From: Candidatus Poribacteria bacterium
GTDB lineage: Bacteria; Poribacteria; WGA-4E; WGA-3G
Assembly: GCA_026710795.1 (NCBI GenBank)
Contig: JAPOQK010000024.1
Span: 1 to 64,000 of the forward strand
Direction: 5' to 3'
DNA: 64,000 nucleotides
Shown: one piece after another, positions 9,897 through 20,545 of the stretch
Position numbering within the stretch: position 1 is the stretch's first letter
Layout: every line of letters begins with the position of its first letter
Translations under genes and position numbers: made by a program
Notes under the pieces: model-generated
Seen by the model: only the letters and a program-made list of their open reading frames with translations
Databases searched by the model: none
What the model was told of the DNA's origin: nothing

Positions 9897-10649
9897 ATGA
9901 TAACACAAACAGATATTCAAGCTACCTGTGATGACATTGTCCGTGAATTTGCTCCACTACAGGTCATACTGTTTGGTTCCTATGCGTATGGCACACCATC
10001 AGAAGATTCGGATGTTGACTTGCTGGTAGTGATGGATATTCCTGAATCAGAAACGAGTCGTCAAGCAGCAGAGATATGGAAACGTATTCCACGCCGCTTT
10101 AGTATGGATCTGCTTGTCCGTTCACCACGAGAAATCGCATACCGGGTTTCTCATAACGACTGGTTTCTTCGCGAGATTATTGAAAGAGGAAAAGTCCTTT
10201 TTGGGAACGTTAGTCTCTATAATATACCTTACAAAAAGAAAGAGGATGGTATGAATCCATTAACATTGGAATGGATAGAAAAAGCTGAAGGTGATTACAC
10301 TACGGTTATGTTGTTACAGCCGAGTCCGATTTCAAGTAAGGATGTCATCTGCTTTCATGCGCAGCAGTGTATAGAAAAATACTTGAAAGCGTGGTTACAA
10401 GAGGAAAATATCCCTGTACCAAGGACTCACAATTTAGAGGATTTGCTGTACCTTACTGTTACTACCCATCCTTCTTGGATTTCTTGGAAATCAGACTTTT
10501 CAACACTTACAAAACATGCAGTGGACTTTCGTTACCCAGGGAAGTTCGCGACTGCAAATGACGCAGAACATGCGGTAAAAATTTGCCTTCAAGTTCGTCA
10601 AGCAGTACGCAAAGCGTTAAAATTACCGCAGAATGAATCAGAAAGCTGA
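9897..10649 (+). CDS. Fused MNT-type nucleotidyltransferase / HEPN domain protein
   Basis: FGSYAYGTPSEDSDVDLLVV (GSx-DxD) followed by HEPN-like CFHAQQCIEKYLKAWLQEE; ATG 9897 with AGGAGA. Confidence 0.85.
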   Translation: MITQTDIQATCDDIVREFAPLQVILFGSYAYGTPSEDSDVDLLVVMDIPESETSRQAAEIWKRIPRRFSMDLLVRSPREIAYRVSHNDWFLREIIERGKVLFGNVSLYNIPYKKKEDGMNPLTLEWIEKAEGDYTTVMLLQPSPISSKDVICFHAQQCIEKYLKAWLQEENIPVPRTHNLEDLLYLTVTTHPSWISWKSDFSTLTKHAVDFRYPGKFATANDAEHAVKICLQVRQAVRKALKLPQNESES

Positions 10650-10658
10650 GTTTAACAC

Positions 10659-11474
10659 GTGAGTTCAGGTACAACAATCAACATCCCAAAATTAGAAATC
10701 TCACCGCAAGAACGCGCTGAAAACAAACCTACACAAGAAACAATTGATTCTGCCACGCGCCTGTTACGCGAGACAGGTTTGGTTGTCATTGAGAATGTGC
10801 TCCCACGCGACTGGATAGAGAAGGTAAACAGCGCGATGCAAGCAGTTCTTGATATGGGAGATGAGGCACATAACGGGGGACACCCAATGTTAGAAATGCC
10901 ATTTATGGATGCCCGTATCATAGACAACCCTTTTGCAATGCCTATAATGAAAGCTGCAATGGGAGATAAGATTTTCGCATATTTACCTTACGGGTGCAAC
11001 TCAACATCCCCCGGTTCTGATGTCCAATGGATTCATCGCGATTCTGGTCAACTCTTCCCAGAATTGCCGTTTGCGCTGCCTGTTTCAACAATCGTCGTAA
11101 ACATCCCACTTGTTGATTTTACGGTGGAAAACGGGGCTACGGAGGTATGGCCCGGATCACATCTCATCGTTGATGACGAGGCTGTCCGCAATACACCGTA
11201 TAATGTCTGTGAGGAAGAACGCGCAGCACAACTCCCTTCCTTTCAGTTAGTCATGTCAGCAGGTTCGGTGGTGGTACGAGATATGCGGTGCTGGCACCGT
11301 GCCATGCCAAACCGCACGCAAATTCGTCGCCACATGCTTGCACTCGTCTATTTTCGCAGATTTCATCATTCCCCTGATGCTCCCGGAATATTCAATGCAC
11401 GGATTTCAGATGATATATGGACGAAAATGTCCGAAGATGCCCAAGAGGTGTATCGTTTTCAAGCACACGATTAG
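10659..11474 (+). CDS. Phytanoyl-CoA dioxygenase (PhyH) family protein
   Basis: WIHRDSGQLFPELPF, ENGATEVWPGSHL, DMRCWHRAMPNRTQIRRHMLALVYFRRF; GTG start. Confidence 0.88.
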   Translation: MSSGTTINIPKLEISPQERAENKPTQETIDSATRLLRETGLVVIENVLPRDWIEKVNSAMQAVLDMGDEAHNGGHPMLEMPFMDARIIDNPFAMPIMKAAMGDKIFAYLPYGCNSTSPGSDVQWIHRDSGQLFPELPFALPVSTIVVNIPLVDFTVENGATEVWPGSHLIVDDEAVRNTPYNVCEEERAAQLPSFQLVMSAGSVVVRDMRCWHRAMPNRTQIRRHMLALVYFRRFHHSPDAPGIFNARISDDIWTKMSEDAQEVYRFQAHD

Positions 11475-11494
11475 TCATTATAATAGGAGAAATT

Positions 11495-12388
11495 ATGGAA
11501 CGCACATTACTTATTCATCCAGATATGTCCGATATTGATAGAGAACACGGGTTCAGCAATATCAATGGTCCATCGCTTGTTCGCGTGCCAGATTGGGTAG
11601 ACAATCCTTTGGGTAAATACTATCTCTATTTCGCACACCATCGTGGAGAATATATCCGCTTAGCCTATGCAGATGAAATTGAGGGACCCTATACAATCTA
11701 TCGTTCTGGAACACTGCATCGTGATAATACTGTCTTTAAGGGGTGTGACCACATCGCATCACCCGATGTACATTTAGACGAAGAGAATCGACGTTTCATC
11801 ATGTATTTTCATGGCAATTATCGTGGGGGACAGGCAACCTGTTGGGCTACATCATCTAATGGTATAGATTACACAGCAACTGAAACATTGGAGAAACAGC
11901 AAGGACCGTATTTTAAGGTCTTTTGGTGGAATGGTCTACCTTATGCGACAAACCACAACATGATAAACCGCGGCAAAACACCTGAATGGACAACTGTTTT
12001 TGAAAGGCGTGAAACACCTCTCTTTCAAGGTAAAGGCAGAGATGGTACACCACGTCATACTGCAAACCACCTTGTCGGAAATACGCTTACCGTGTATTAT
12101 TCGCTATATGGTGGGACACCTGAACGGATACTAAAAAGCACAGTAGAACTGACAGAAGATTGGAATGATTGGCATCCATCTCCACCGATTGAGGTTATCG
12201 AACCTAAATATGATTTTGAAGGTGTGGATATACCGATTGTCCCTTCAACAAATGGACTTGACCGGGAACGGGTGCATCAACTTCGCGATCCGGATATTTA
12301 TTGTGAAAATGGTGAGACGTGGCTACTGTATTCTGTAGCAGGAGAACAAGGGATTGCAATTACAAAACTTGCTCAAAAAGAGTCATAA
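11495..12388 (+). CDS. GH43/GH32-like five-bladed propeller glycosidase family protein
   Basis: LGKYYLYFAHHRGEYIRLAYADEIEGPY, HIASPDVHLDEENRRFIMYFHG, RDPDIYCENGETWLLYSVAGEQGIAI; ATG 11495 with TAGGAGA. Confidence 0.7.
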   Translation: MERTLLIHPDMSDIDREHGFSNINGPSLVRVPDWVDNPLGKYYLYFAHHRGEYIRLAYADEIEGPYTIYRSGTLHRDNTVFKGCDHIASPDVHLDEENRRFIMYFHGNYRGGQATCWATSSNGIDYTATETLEKQQGPYFKVFWWNGLPYATNHNMINRGKTPEWTTVFERRETPLFQGKGRDGTPRHTANHLVGNTLTVYYSLYGGTPERILKSTVELTEDWNDWHPSPPIEVIEPKYDFEGVDIPIVPSTNGLDRERVHQLRDPDIYCENGETWLLYSVAGEQGIAITKLAQKES

Positions 12389-12453
12389 GCAACTACAATT
12401 AACAGTTATTGCATTCATCATAAGTAAACACCTTCTATCTGAAAGGGATAAAC

Positions 12454-15400
12454 ATGTCAAAAACAGACGACACACTTAACACTTCATATTATTATCCAAA
12501 ACGGATTTCAATTTATCTACTGTATATCCTTCTCGCACACTGTATATTAACATCCATCGGTTATGCGCAATCCCACGTCGTCTTCGTTGTGGGGGAAAAT
12601 GAGTATCGTTCTGAAGTAACGATGCCCGCGTTGGCTAAGGTATTGGCAGACCATTATGGATTCCGCACTACAGTTCTCATTGATGAGGTGCTTCAGGGTG
12701 GAGAAGGGAATAGTATCAATGGGTTGGACACGCTTGAGACAGCAGACCTTCTTGTAATGTATCTGCGATTCCGTCAACTTCCTGATACCCAGCTTGCGAT
12801 CTTACAAAAATACATTGACCGTGGTGGTTCTATTGTTGCCTTCCGTACAACGACACACGCTTTTGACTATGAAGAAGAGGATCAACGAGCAGAGTTTTGG
12901 AACAATTTTGGTGCCCGCGAACTTGGTGCACCGTGGATCTATCACTACGGACATGGGGCAAGTACCGACGCAACTACCGTCGGAGACCACCCAATACTTG
13001 AAGGAGTGAGTCCAGAATTCCACGTCCGTTCATGGACATACCATGTGCGGCCAGATTATCCTCCAAAAGATGCACATATTTTGGTGCAAGGACGACCTGT
13101 ATTTCCCGAAGGGGAGCGCGGGGGAGATGAAACGGTCAACCCCATTGCATGGACACACACACATTCCGGTGGGGGGCGTGTGTTCACAACAACAATGGGT
13201 CACCCAGAAGACTTCAGTGTGAGTGAATTTCGTCGGCTAATTGTCAACGGTGTCTACTGGTGCCTTGAACGCGAAGCACCGCGACGATATGCACCCGGTT
13301 GGCGCGCAAAAACTGGACAACGGTGGCGGGATATGGACTATGGACCTTATCTTTCCACAGCTGTCGCAGCGAATGACAATAACCTAACTTACAAAGGTAT
13401 TGTAATCCCACTCACTCCGGATCTTACAGGTGGGGCAGTAGTTTTTGACACAGACCTATTGCGCTACTCAGGAGGTTGGATAGATGGACTAATTGACTTC
13501 AAAGATGTTGAATATAACGGTTGGCATCAGAGTTATCCATCTATTGAGGGAAAACTCTTGTGGGAAAACAAGGTAGGTCCCGGTTGTGCAAAGGATGACA
13601 GTTTTGAGGACATACGTCCCGTTCCCTTCGGTCCCCTACCCAGAAATTGGGCACACTGGAAAGGTTTGTATCTTCACGATGACAAAGTGGTTTTATCATA
13701 TACGGTAGGCACTCGCTCTGTGCTGGAAACACCATCGATTGAAAGTAGTGAAAAAGGTTATGCATTTGCGCGAACTATCCAACTCGGTCCCGCAGCGTCA
13801 AGCACCCTCGTCCGTATCGCATCAATCACTAATGGGAAAGCATCCATCTTACCTGAATTTTCACGTGGCACTTGTATCGCTTTGTGTCCATCAGATACGG
13901 AACCTGGGGTACCAGAAAGTCTGCTTGCCGCTTTAATTGATGCACCAGAGGGCACACAGTGGGAGACAGCACAAAACGAGATTCGCGTTCGATTTCCACC
14001 TTCTGAGCAAGCAATCTCTGCAAAAATTCTAATTACTCCGGCAATACAGGATACACTTGACTTAGACACATGGAAAGAATTTGTTACAGACTCGCCTCCT
14101 GTAATGGATCTGACGACACTTATTAAAGGTGGACCACAACGATGGGCGGAAAAACTCGTCACGACGGGACACACTGATATACAGCGACAACTCAAGCCTG
14201 AAACTTTGAAAATAGGCGCGCGTACAACGACTTGGAACATTGAAATAGAAGGATACCAACCGAAAGTGTTATCAATGCAAGACCTGTCACCTGCCCCTGA
14301 TAACATCGGTAATGCGGATCAATACATTGGTGTTCTCGTTCCACCTTCAAAGACTGAAAATTCTGCGTCAGTACATGTACAGAAATTCGATCCTGCTTTG
14401 ATCGGGCTCTGGCGTTTTGACGAAGGTGAAGGTATACACACCGCAAGTGCAACACCGCCTAAGTCAACAATCGTCCTTGACGGTGCTAAGTGGGGGACCG
14501 GACAAAAAGGAAATTGTCTCGTATTCGACGGTGATTCCGAGGCGCGTTTTGACGAAGGCATTACTCACGACTTTGACACCACCGACCTTACCTTCGCAGC
14601 ATGGATTGCTACCGAGGAGGATGGAACAATCTTCTCTGAAGCACTTGAGGAACCTGAGTGGGTGCCAGACGGAAAAACCTTTTTTATCAGAAACGGACAT
14701 TTGGCTTTTGATGTCGGTTGGGTCGGTGTTATAACCGGTACTGCGGAAGGTGGAAAAACAGTCACTGACGGTGTTTGGCATCATGTTGGTCTGACGTGGC
14801 AACATCAGACTGGGGCAGTGAAACTGTTTTTGGATGGAGAGAAAGTCGCAGAGGGTGTGCTCAAGCCAACGGATGAATTGGAAAATGACATTTGGCGACT
14901 CGGATTCACTGCAGAGAATTTTCCCGATGAATCACCTTGGTTTGAAGGAAAACTTGATGACATGCATCTATTCAACCGCTCCCTTTCTCCTGAAGAGATA
15001 CAGAATCTGTACCAAGGCTTCACACAACTACCGTTGATCGCAGTGTCCCTTTCAGAGCCGATTAAAGGTGCAAAATGGACTGTCGACTCCAAACGTGTTT
15101 CACTCCACCTTCCCGATGACTCAAACGCATCGGTTTTTAGATGGGTAGGTAGTGAATCAAAACTCTCAGATTTTGCACGTTTAGCCGAAAATAATGGAAT
15201 TGATCCCAGCCAACCGTTCGCGATTGACAAGATAGATTGGCCCTCAGAAAATCCGTGGGAATCGTGGATACGTTTTGGTGGGTTTGATTTCTTCTCAGAC
15301 GGTAATAGTGCTGCTCTTTCCACTTGGAACGGTGATGTTTGGACAGTCACAGGACTCAATGATTCCTTAGACAGACTTGTATGGCAACGAATCGCAACCG

Positions 15401-16572
15401 GACTTAATCAACCACTCGGACTTAAAATTGTAGATGACCAGATTTACGTTGCCGGACGCGATCAGATAACCCGACTCGTTGATCTCAACGGAGATGGGGA
15501 AATTGACCTCTACCAGAATTTTAACAATGACGTTTATAACAGTGAACACTTCCATGAACAGGTTATGGATCTACAGACTGATGCAGCGGGTAATTTCTAC
15601 TTTATGAAATCGGGTCGTCACGCATTACCTGCCCAACATCCACACCACGGCACACTCATCAAAGTGTCCGCAGATGGTGAACAGTCTACAGTGATTGCTT
15701 ATGGATTTCGCGCATCAAATGGACTTGGAATTAGTCCCGGTCCTACATTCTACGGAACAGATCAGGAAGGTTTCTGGATGCCTGCCAACCGACTGAACCG
15801 TATCACAGAACCCGGAAAATTTTACGGAAATCTGTTGGGTTGGTACCCTCCCGGTGAACCACCCAACACCTACGAACCACCACTTTGCTGGGTTGCTCCT
15901 TTTGTTGACCGTTCCCCCGCTGCACTGGTCTGGATTCCCACCGACATGTGGACAGAAATGGGTGAGTCTCTTCTCTCTGTCAGCTACGGCACAGGGAAAG
16001 TATACTCAGTCCTTCAGCATAAAACAGAGGGAATCACACAAGGTGCTCTTACCGAACTCGGTGTGGAACTACCAACAGGAGTGATGCGTGGACGTTTCCA
16101 TCCGAACAGTGGAGACCTTTATCTTGCAGGTCTATTTGGTTGGTCGTCCAACAAGCAAGAGGACACAGGTTTCTACCGAGTTCGTATGACTGGTGCACCA
16201 CTCCGTACTCCCAAATCATTCCGTGCTGTAAATGATGGCTTAGTCATCAATTTTTACGCACCACTTGAACCAGAGTCCGCATCAAATCCAGATAACTGGA
16301 AGATACAAAGTTGGGAGTACCGTTGGACAAAAAACTACGGTTCACCGCAGCTAAAACGTTCAGGTGAGGACGGTAGAGATTCACACCGTGTCCAATCTGC
16401 AACGCTCTCTGAGGATGGCAAATCTGTGTTCCTCAAGATACCGAGTTTGACACCTACGATGCAGTTCCACATCAACATTACGGGCAACTTCGCAGATGGA
16501 ATACCGCTGGATTGCTATCTGCACGGCACAATACACACCCTTGAAGAAAGAAACAACACCGAGGCACCATAG
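12454..16572 (+). CDS. Large secreted protein with ThuA-like, LamG-like and NHL/PQQ-type propeller-like regions
   Basis: Signal peptide; ThuA-like N-terminus (VVFVVGENEYRSEVTMPALAKVL...GGSIVAFRTTTHAF); LamG (GLWRFDEGEGIHTASA...AWIATEEDG...DGVWHHVGLTWQ...LDDMHLFNRSLSPEEIQNLY); C-terminal GLNQPLGLKIVDDQIYVAGRDQITRLVDLNGDGEIDLYQNF. Confidence 0.8.
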   Translation: MSKTDDTLNTSYYYPKRISIYLLYILLAHCILTSIGYAQSHVVFVVGENEYRSEVTMPALAKVLADHYGFRTTVLIDEVLQGGEGNSINGLDTLETADLLVMYLRFRQLPDTQLAILQKYIDRGGSIVAFRTTTHAFDYEEEDQRAEFWNNFGARELGAPWIYHYGHGASTDATTVGDHPILEGVSPEFHVRSWTYHVRPDYPPKDAHILVQGRPVFPEGERGGDETVNPIAWTHTHSGGGRVFTTTMGHPEDFSVSEFRRLIVNGVYWCLEREAPRRYAPGWRAKTGQRWRDMDYGPYLSTAVAANDNNLTYKGIVIPLTPDLTGGAVVFDTDLLRYSGGWIDGLIDFKDVEYNGWHQSYPSIEGKLLWENKVGPGCAKDDSFEDIRPVPFGPLPRNWAHWKGLYLHDDKVVLSYTVGTRSVLETPSIESSEKGYAFARTIQLGPAASSTLVRIASITNGKASILPEFSRGTCIALCPSDTEPGVPESLLAALIDAPEGTQWETAQNEIRVRFPPSEQAISAKILITPAIQDTLDLDTWKEFVTDSPPVMDLTTLIKGGPQRWAEKLVTTGHTDIQRQLKPETLKIGARTTTWNIEIEGYQPKVLSMQDLSPAPDNIGNADQYIGVLVPPSKTENSASVHVQKFDPALIGLWRFDEGEGIHTASATPPKSTIVLDGAKWGTGQKGNCLVFDGDSEARFDEGITHDFDTTDLTFAAWIATEEDGTIFSEALEEPEWVPDGKTFFIRNGHLAFDVGWVGVITGTAEGGKTVTDGVWHHVGLTWQHQTGAVKLFLDGEKVAEGVLKPTDELENDIWRLGFTAENFPDESPWFEGKLDDMHLFNRSLSPEEIQNLYQGFTQLPLIAVSLSEPIKGAKWTVDSKRVSLHLPDDSNASVFRWVGSESKLSDFARLAENNGIDPSQPFAIDKIDWPSENPWESWIRFGGFDFFSDGNSAALSTWNGDVWTVTGLNDSLDRLVWQRIATGLNQPLGLKIVDDQIYVAGRDQITRLVDLNGDGEIDLYQNFNNDVYNSEHFHEQVMDLQTDAAGNFYFMKSGRHALPAQHPHHGTLIKVSADGEQSTVIAYGFRASNGLGISPGPTFYGTDQEGFWMPANRLNRITEPGKFYGNLLGWYPPGEPPNTYEPPLCWVAPFVDRSPAALVWIPTDMWTEMGESLLSVSYGTGKVYSVLQHKTEGITQGALTELGVELPTGVMRGRFHPNSGDLYLAGLFGWSSNKQEDTGFYRVRMTGAPLRTPKSFRAVNDGLVINFYAPLEPESASNPDNWKIQSWEYRWTKNYGSPQLKRSGEDGRDSHRVQSATLSEDGKSVFLKIPSLTPTMQFHINITGNFADGIPLDCYLHGTIHTLEERNNTEAP

Positions 16573-16679
16573 TATATAACATGCCGAATATCGGTAATAA
16601 TTCGTTGTCAGTAACAATATCGATACAGCAATATTAAGCAGTTGATGGGTATTGAGTTTCCCTATAGATAATTTCAATC

Positions 16680-17360
16680 ATGCACAACGTTGATACAGGT
16701 ACATTATATCTTGTGAGTACTCCGATCGGGAATTTAGAGGACATCACTTTACGAGCATTACGTATTCTCAATGAAGTGGATCTCATCGCTGCTGAAGACA
16801 CACGAAAAACACGTGGACTGCTTACACATTACGAAATAAAAACCTCACTCACGAGTTATTTTGAAGGCAACCAACAAAAGAAGACGGAATCACTCATCGC
16901 AAGGTTAAAGTCAGGGGAATCAATCGCTCTTGTATCAGACGCTGGCACCCCAACAATATCTGACCCAGGATATCCCTTACTACAGGCGTGCATCGCTGAA
17001 GAAGTACCGATTGTTCCAATACCGGGTGCCTCAGCGGTACTCGCAGCAGCGACAGTCTCAGGTTTACCTCTACATAACTTTACTTTTGTAGGTTTTCTCT
17101 CTCCGAAATCCGGCAAACGGAAACGTCAATTAGCGCAATTTTCAGATGAGGAACGGACATTGATTTTCTTTGAATCTCCGCACCGTCTTTGCCGCTTTCT
17201 TGAGGATGCACTTGAGGTAATGGGTGAATGTAATATCGTCATTACACGAGAACTGACTAAACGATTTGAAGAGATTTTTCGAGGTAACATCAGCGAAGCA
17301 CTGGATAAATTCCGATCCACAGAACCACGCGGGGAATTTACAATAGTTATTGGAGCATAA
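16680..17360 (+). CDS. rsmI: 16S rRNA (cytidine-2'-O)-methyltransferase
   Basis: GTLYLVSTPIGNLEDITLRALRIL, AAEDTRKTRGLL, LVSDAGTPTISDPGYPLL, VPIPGASA. Confidence 0.95.
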   Translation: MHNVDTGTLYLVSTPIGNLEDITLRALRILNEVDLIAAEDTRKTRGLLTHYEIKTSLTSYFEGNQQKKTESLIARLKSGESIALVSDAGTPTISDPGYPLLQACIAEEVPIVPIPGASAVLAAATVSGLPLHNFTFVGFLSPKSGKRKRQLAQFSDEERTLIFFESPHRLCRFLEDALEVMGECNIVITRELTKRFEEIFRGNISEALDKFRSTEPRGEFTIVIGA

Positions 17361-17362
17361 TA

Positions 17363-18313
17363 TTGTCAGAAATAGATACCAACAACATCAAAAACATAGC
17401 TGTAATCGGTGCAGGACTGATGGGACACGGCATCGCACAAGAATTTTCATGTGCTGGATACCAAGTTCATCTCCACGATATTACAGAAGAACAACTGAAT
17501 AATGCTCGCATTCAGATTAGAAAAAACCTGTCAATGCTCGCCGAAAACAGTGTCATTGAAGAGAACAGTATCACAGATACGATGCAGCGTATTCAGACTA
17601 CAACCGAACTCAGTGTTGCTGTGGCAACTGCTGATTTTGTTGTTGAAGCAGTCACCGAAAATCTACCACTAAAACAGAAGATATTTGAGGAATTAGATTC
17701 TCTATGCCAACCACAAACAATCTTAGCAAGTAACACAACCGCTTTAATGCCAAGTCAGATTGGTGCAAACACGAACCGCAAAGACAAAATACTCAACACA
17801 CACTATTTTAATCCACCCTACCTGATTCCACTTGTTGAACTGATATGCAGCCCCGATACATCCGATGAAACAGTATCGGCAACCTACGACCTTCTGACTG
17901 CTATAGGCAAGACACCTGCGATTATTGAGAAGGAAGCACTCGGTTTCGTTGGACCGAGGTTGCAAGCTGCACTTATCCGTGAAGCATTTGCTATAGTAGA
18001 ACAAGGCATTGCGAGTGCGGAGACAGTTGACCTTGTGGTTCGCAACAGTTTCGGCAGAAGGTTAAGCGTTGCCGGACCATTTGAAGTATTTGAACTCGCT
18101 GGATGGGATTTAGTCGTCGCTGCTTTTGAAGAACTATATAGAGACCTGAACAGTTCTCACGACATCAATCCGCTCCTCCGAGAAATGGTTAATACGGGCA
18201 AACTCGGTGTGAAATCTGGAGAAGGATTTTATGAATGGTCTGATGAACGGCAACAAGCACTCCGAGACAAGATGAGCCAAGCGTTGATTCGTGCTATGCA
18301 GCAGGAAAGATAA
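17363..18313 (+). CDS. 3-hydroxyacyl-CoA dehydrogenase family protein
   Basis: IAVIGAGLMGHGIAQEFSCAGY, ASNTTALMPSQI, HYFNPPYLIPLVELI, GEGFYEW; TTG start with TGGAGC. Confidence 0.92.
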   Translation: MSEIDTNNIKNIAVIGAGLMGHGIAQEFSCAGYQVHLHDITEEQLNNARIQIRKNLSMLAENSVIEENSITDTMQRIQTTTELSVAVATADFVVEAVTENLPLKQKIFEELDSLCQPQTILASNTTALMPSQIGANTNRKDKILNTHYFNPPYLIPLVELICSPDTSDETVSATYDLLTAIGKTPAIIEKEALGFVGPRLQAALIREAFAIVEQGIASAETVDLVVRNSFGRRLSVAGPFEVFELAGWDLVVAAFEELYRDLNSSHDINPLLREMVNTGKLGVKSGEGFYEWSDERQQALRDKMSQALIRAMQQER

Positions 18314-18383
18314 ACGTAGATCTACAAAACTAATGGCTTACACTGTGTGAGAAAGTTGTGCAAACCTGATTTATTGATTACAA

Positions 18384-19064
18384 ATGCCAATTAAACTTCC
18401 CCGTAGAACAATAACATTCCTCTTTGTTGGCATCGTAATCTTATGTCTGATACTTTTCTTTAGACAAATTCAAGCATTTCTCCTTGAACTTATTACCGCT
18501 TTCCAGAGTATTGAGACGATTCGTGAATATATCGCAGGTTACGGTCTTTTCGCTCCGATTATATCTGCGGTTCTCATGATCTTTCAGAGTGTTATCGCAC
18601 CGCTGCCAGCATTCTTGATTACAATAGCGAACGGTGCACTCTTTGGCTTCTGGTGGGGTATGTTGCTATCGTGGAGTAGTGCGATGCTTGGTGCCGCGCT
18701 TTGTTTCTATATTACTCGTTTTCTGGGTGCTAAATATGTTGTTCGGATCGTCGGTGAACCCGCTGTTAACAAAGCCGACCAATTCATTCAGAACTATGGA
18801 AACTACTCGATTCTGATTGCACGTCTTATTCCGTATGTCCCATTCGATGCTGTAAGTTATGTCGCAGGATTGACTCCGATACGATTCATCGGTTTCTGGA
18901 TTGCCACCGGTATCGGTCAACTACCTGCAACCATAGTTTATACCTACCTCGGTAATAGAATATCTACACACATAAATCTGATGCTATTGGGTTTTGGATT
19001 TGTGATTTCTGTGTCCATTGTAATATGGTTGGTCAAGGCTCGGAAGTCCTCAGACGAACAATAG
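18384..19064 (+). CDS. TVP38/TMEM64 family membrane protein
   Basis: SNARE-associated/DedA-like: IANGALFGFWWGMLLSWSSAMLGAALCFYITRFLG, LIARLIPYVPFDAVSYVAGLTPIRFIGF. Confidence 0.9.
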   Translation: MPIKLPRRTITFLFVGIVILCLILFFRQIQAFLLELITAFQSIETIREYIAGYGLFAPIISAVLMIFQSVIAPLPAFLITIANGALFGFWWGMLLSWSSAMLGAALCFYITRFLGAKYVVRIVGEPAVNKADQFIQNYGNYSILIARLIPYVPFDAVSYVAGLTPIRFIGFWIATGIGQLPATIVYTYLGNRISTHINLMLLGFGFVISVSIVIWLVKARKSSDEQ

Positions 19065-19183
19065 ACTGATATTTTGCGTTCCCCTGTTATAGCCAATCAA
19101 ATCCAAAACCAATTGACATCAAGTCTACTTTAAGGTAAAGTCTTACCAAACAACCTCTTAACCTGAATAAAAGGAATATAATT

Positions 19184-20155
19184 ATGATACGGATAGGTGT
19201 TATTGGCGTAGGGGGCATGGGCAATGGACATTGCAATTCCCTCCCCAACGTAGAAAATTGTGAATTTGTAGGTGTTGCGGATTTGCGTCTTGACGCGGCG
19301 AAGGCTGTGGCAGAAAAGCATAACATCCGCGCTTTCCAAGATTACCAAGAACTCTTTCCACTCGTTGATGGTGTTGTAGTCGCAACGCCACCTGTTGCTC
19401 ATACAAAAGTCATGGTTGACGCAGCAGAAGCAGGAATACACGCATTTTGTGAAAAACCGCTCTCTTTGACACTTGAAGAGTCGGATGAGATGATTGAAGC
19501 AGCAGACAAAGCTGGTACACATATCATGGTTGGTCAAGTGCTCCGTTTTTATCCTGTCCACGAACTCGGTAGAAAGATGGTGGACGATGGAGATATTGGG
19601 GATGTGGTGTATATCGAAACCGATTACACAGGTCCATACAATGCCCCACGCGGTCGTCCAGAGAGTTGGTATGGTACTGTTGGTGGTTTGTTAGAAAACG
19701 GTATCCATAAATCTGACCTGATAAACTGGTTCGGTGGCAAACCACTTACCGTCGCCGCGGAAGTAGGTAGTTTCTCTGGACATGACGATTGGGAGGACTA
19801 TACTGTTTCCCTCATCCGTTACGACACAGGTACTGTTGGTATCCTACGTTGGGGTGGTTTCATGGGGGCACGCGGCACAAACGATACTTTCATTGATGGA
19901 ACTGAAGGATCACTCCGTCTTAACATGTCATCAGACCTTGCATATCTTAAAAAGCGAGGAAATAGCGATTGGGAGGAAATAGAACCTGATCGATCCGGAC
20001 CGAGTCATGTTGTCGGGGAACTCACGCATTTTGTCGAATGTATCCGAGACAACAAAACCCCGATGATTGATGGTAGAGGTGGAAAGGATGCTGTTGCAGT
20101 TGTCTTAGCTACCTATGAATCAGCAAAAGAGAAGACAAAGGTATCTCTCAGTTAG
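19184..20155 (+). CDS. Gfo/Idh/MocA family oxidoreductase
   Basis: GVIGVGGMGNGHCNSL, VVVATPPVAHTKVMVDAAEAGIHAFCEKPLSLTLEESDEMIEAA. Confidence 0.93.
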   Translation: MIRIGVIGVGGMGNGHCNSLPNVENCEFVGVADLRLDAAKAVAEKHNIRAFQDYQELFPLVDGVVVATPPVAHTKVMVDAAEAGIHAFCEKPLSLTLEESDEMIEAADKAGTHIMVGQVLRFYPVHELGRKMVDDGDIGDVVYIETDYTGPYNAPRGRPESWYGTVGGLLENGIHKSDLINWFGGKPLTVAAEVGSFSGHDDWEDYTVSLIRYDTGTVGILRWGGFMGARGTNDTFIDGTEGSLRLNMSSDLAYLKKRGNSDWEEIEPDRSGPSHVVGELTHFVECIRDNKTPMIDGRGGKDAVAVVLATYESAKEKTKVSLS

Positions 20156-20229
20156 TTGCGTGTGTCAATCGCGCAATCTTAAAGTTTACACTACAAGAAT
20201 CGTTGCGAATAATGAACCTTCATCAGTTC

Positions 20230-20266
20230 GTAGGTTGGGTTGAACTACAGGTATAACCCAACCTAC
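20230..20266. repeat. Short palindromic intergenic repeat
   Basis: GTAGGTTGGGTT...AACCCAACCTAC. Confidence 0.75.
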
Positions 20267-20545
20267 AGACTGTATTTATCCTCCTTCTATATTTTTTCAT
20301 ATTATGCAACCCTTCCCTATCAGTTTTATGTCTTTATTTTACGAGAGGTATCATATTCTGCTTTTGTAAATAGAAAGAATATACTGTGTAGGTCAAGTGT
20401 CGTGTCTGATATTTAACCATAATTGGTCTATGGTAAACTGTAGAAACGGTACCTCGTTCATTTAGTTGAAAGGTCAATTCATTAATGGACTTACTGACAC
20501 AAAAACGTACAGATACATTATGAATATTTCAACAGGAGACCTCAC

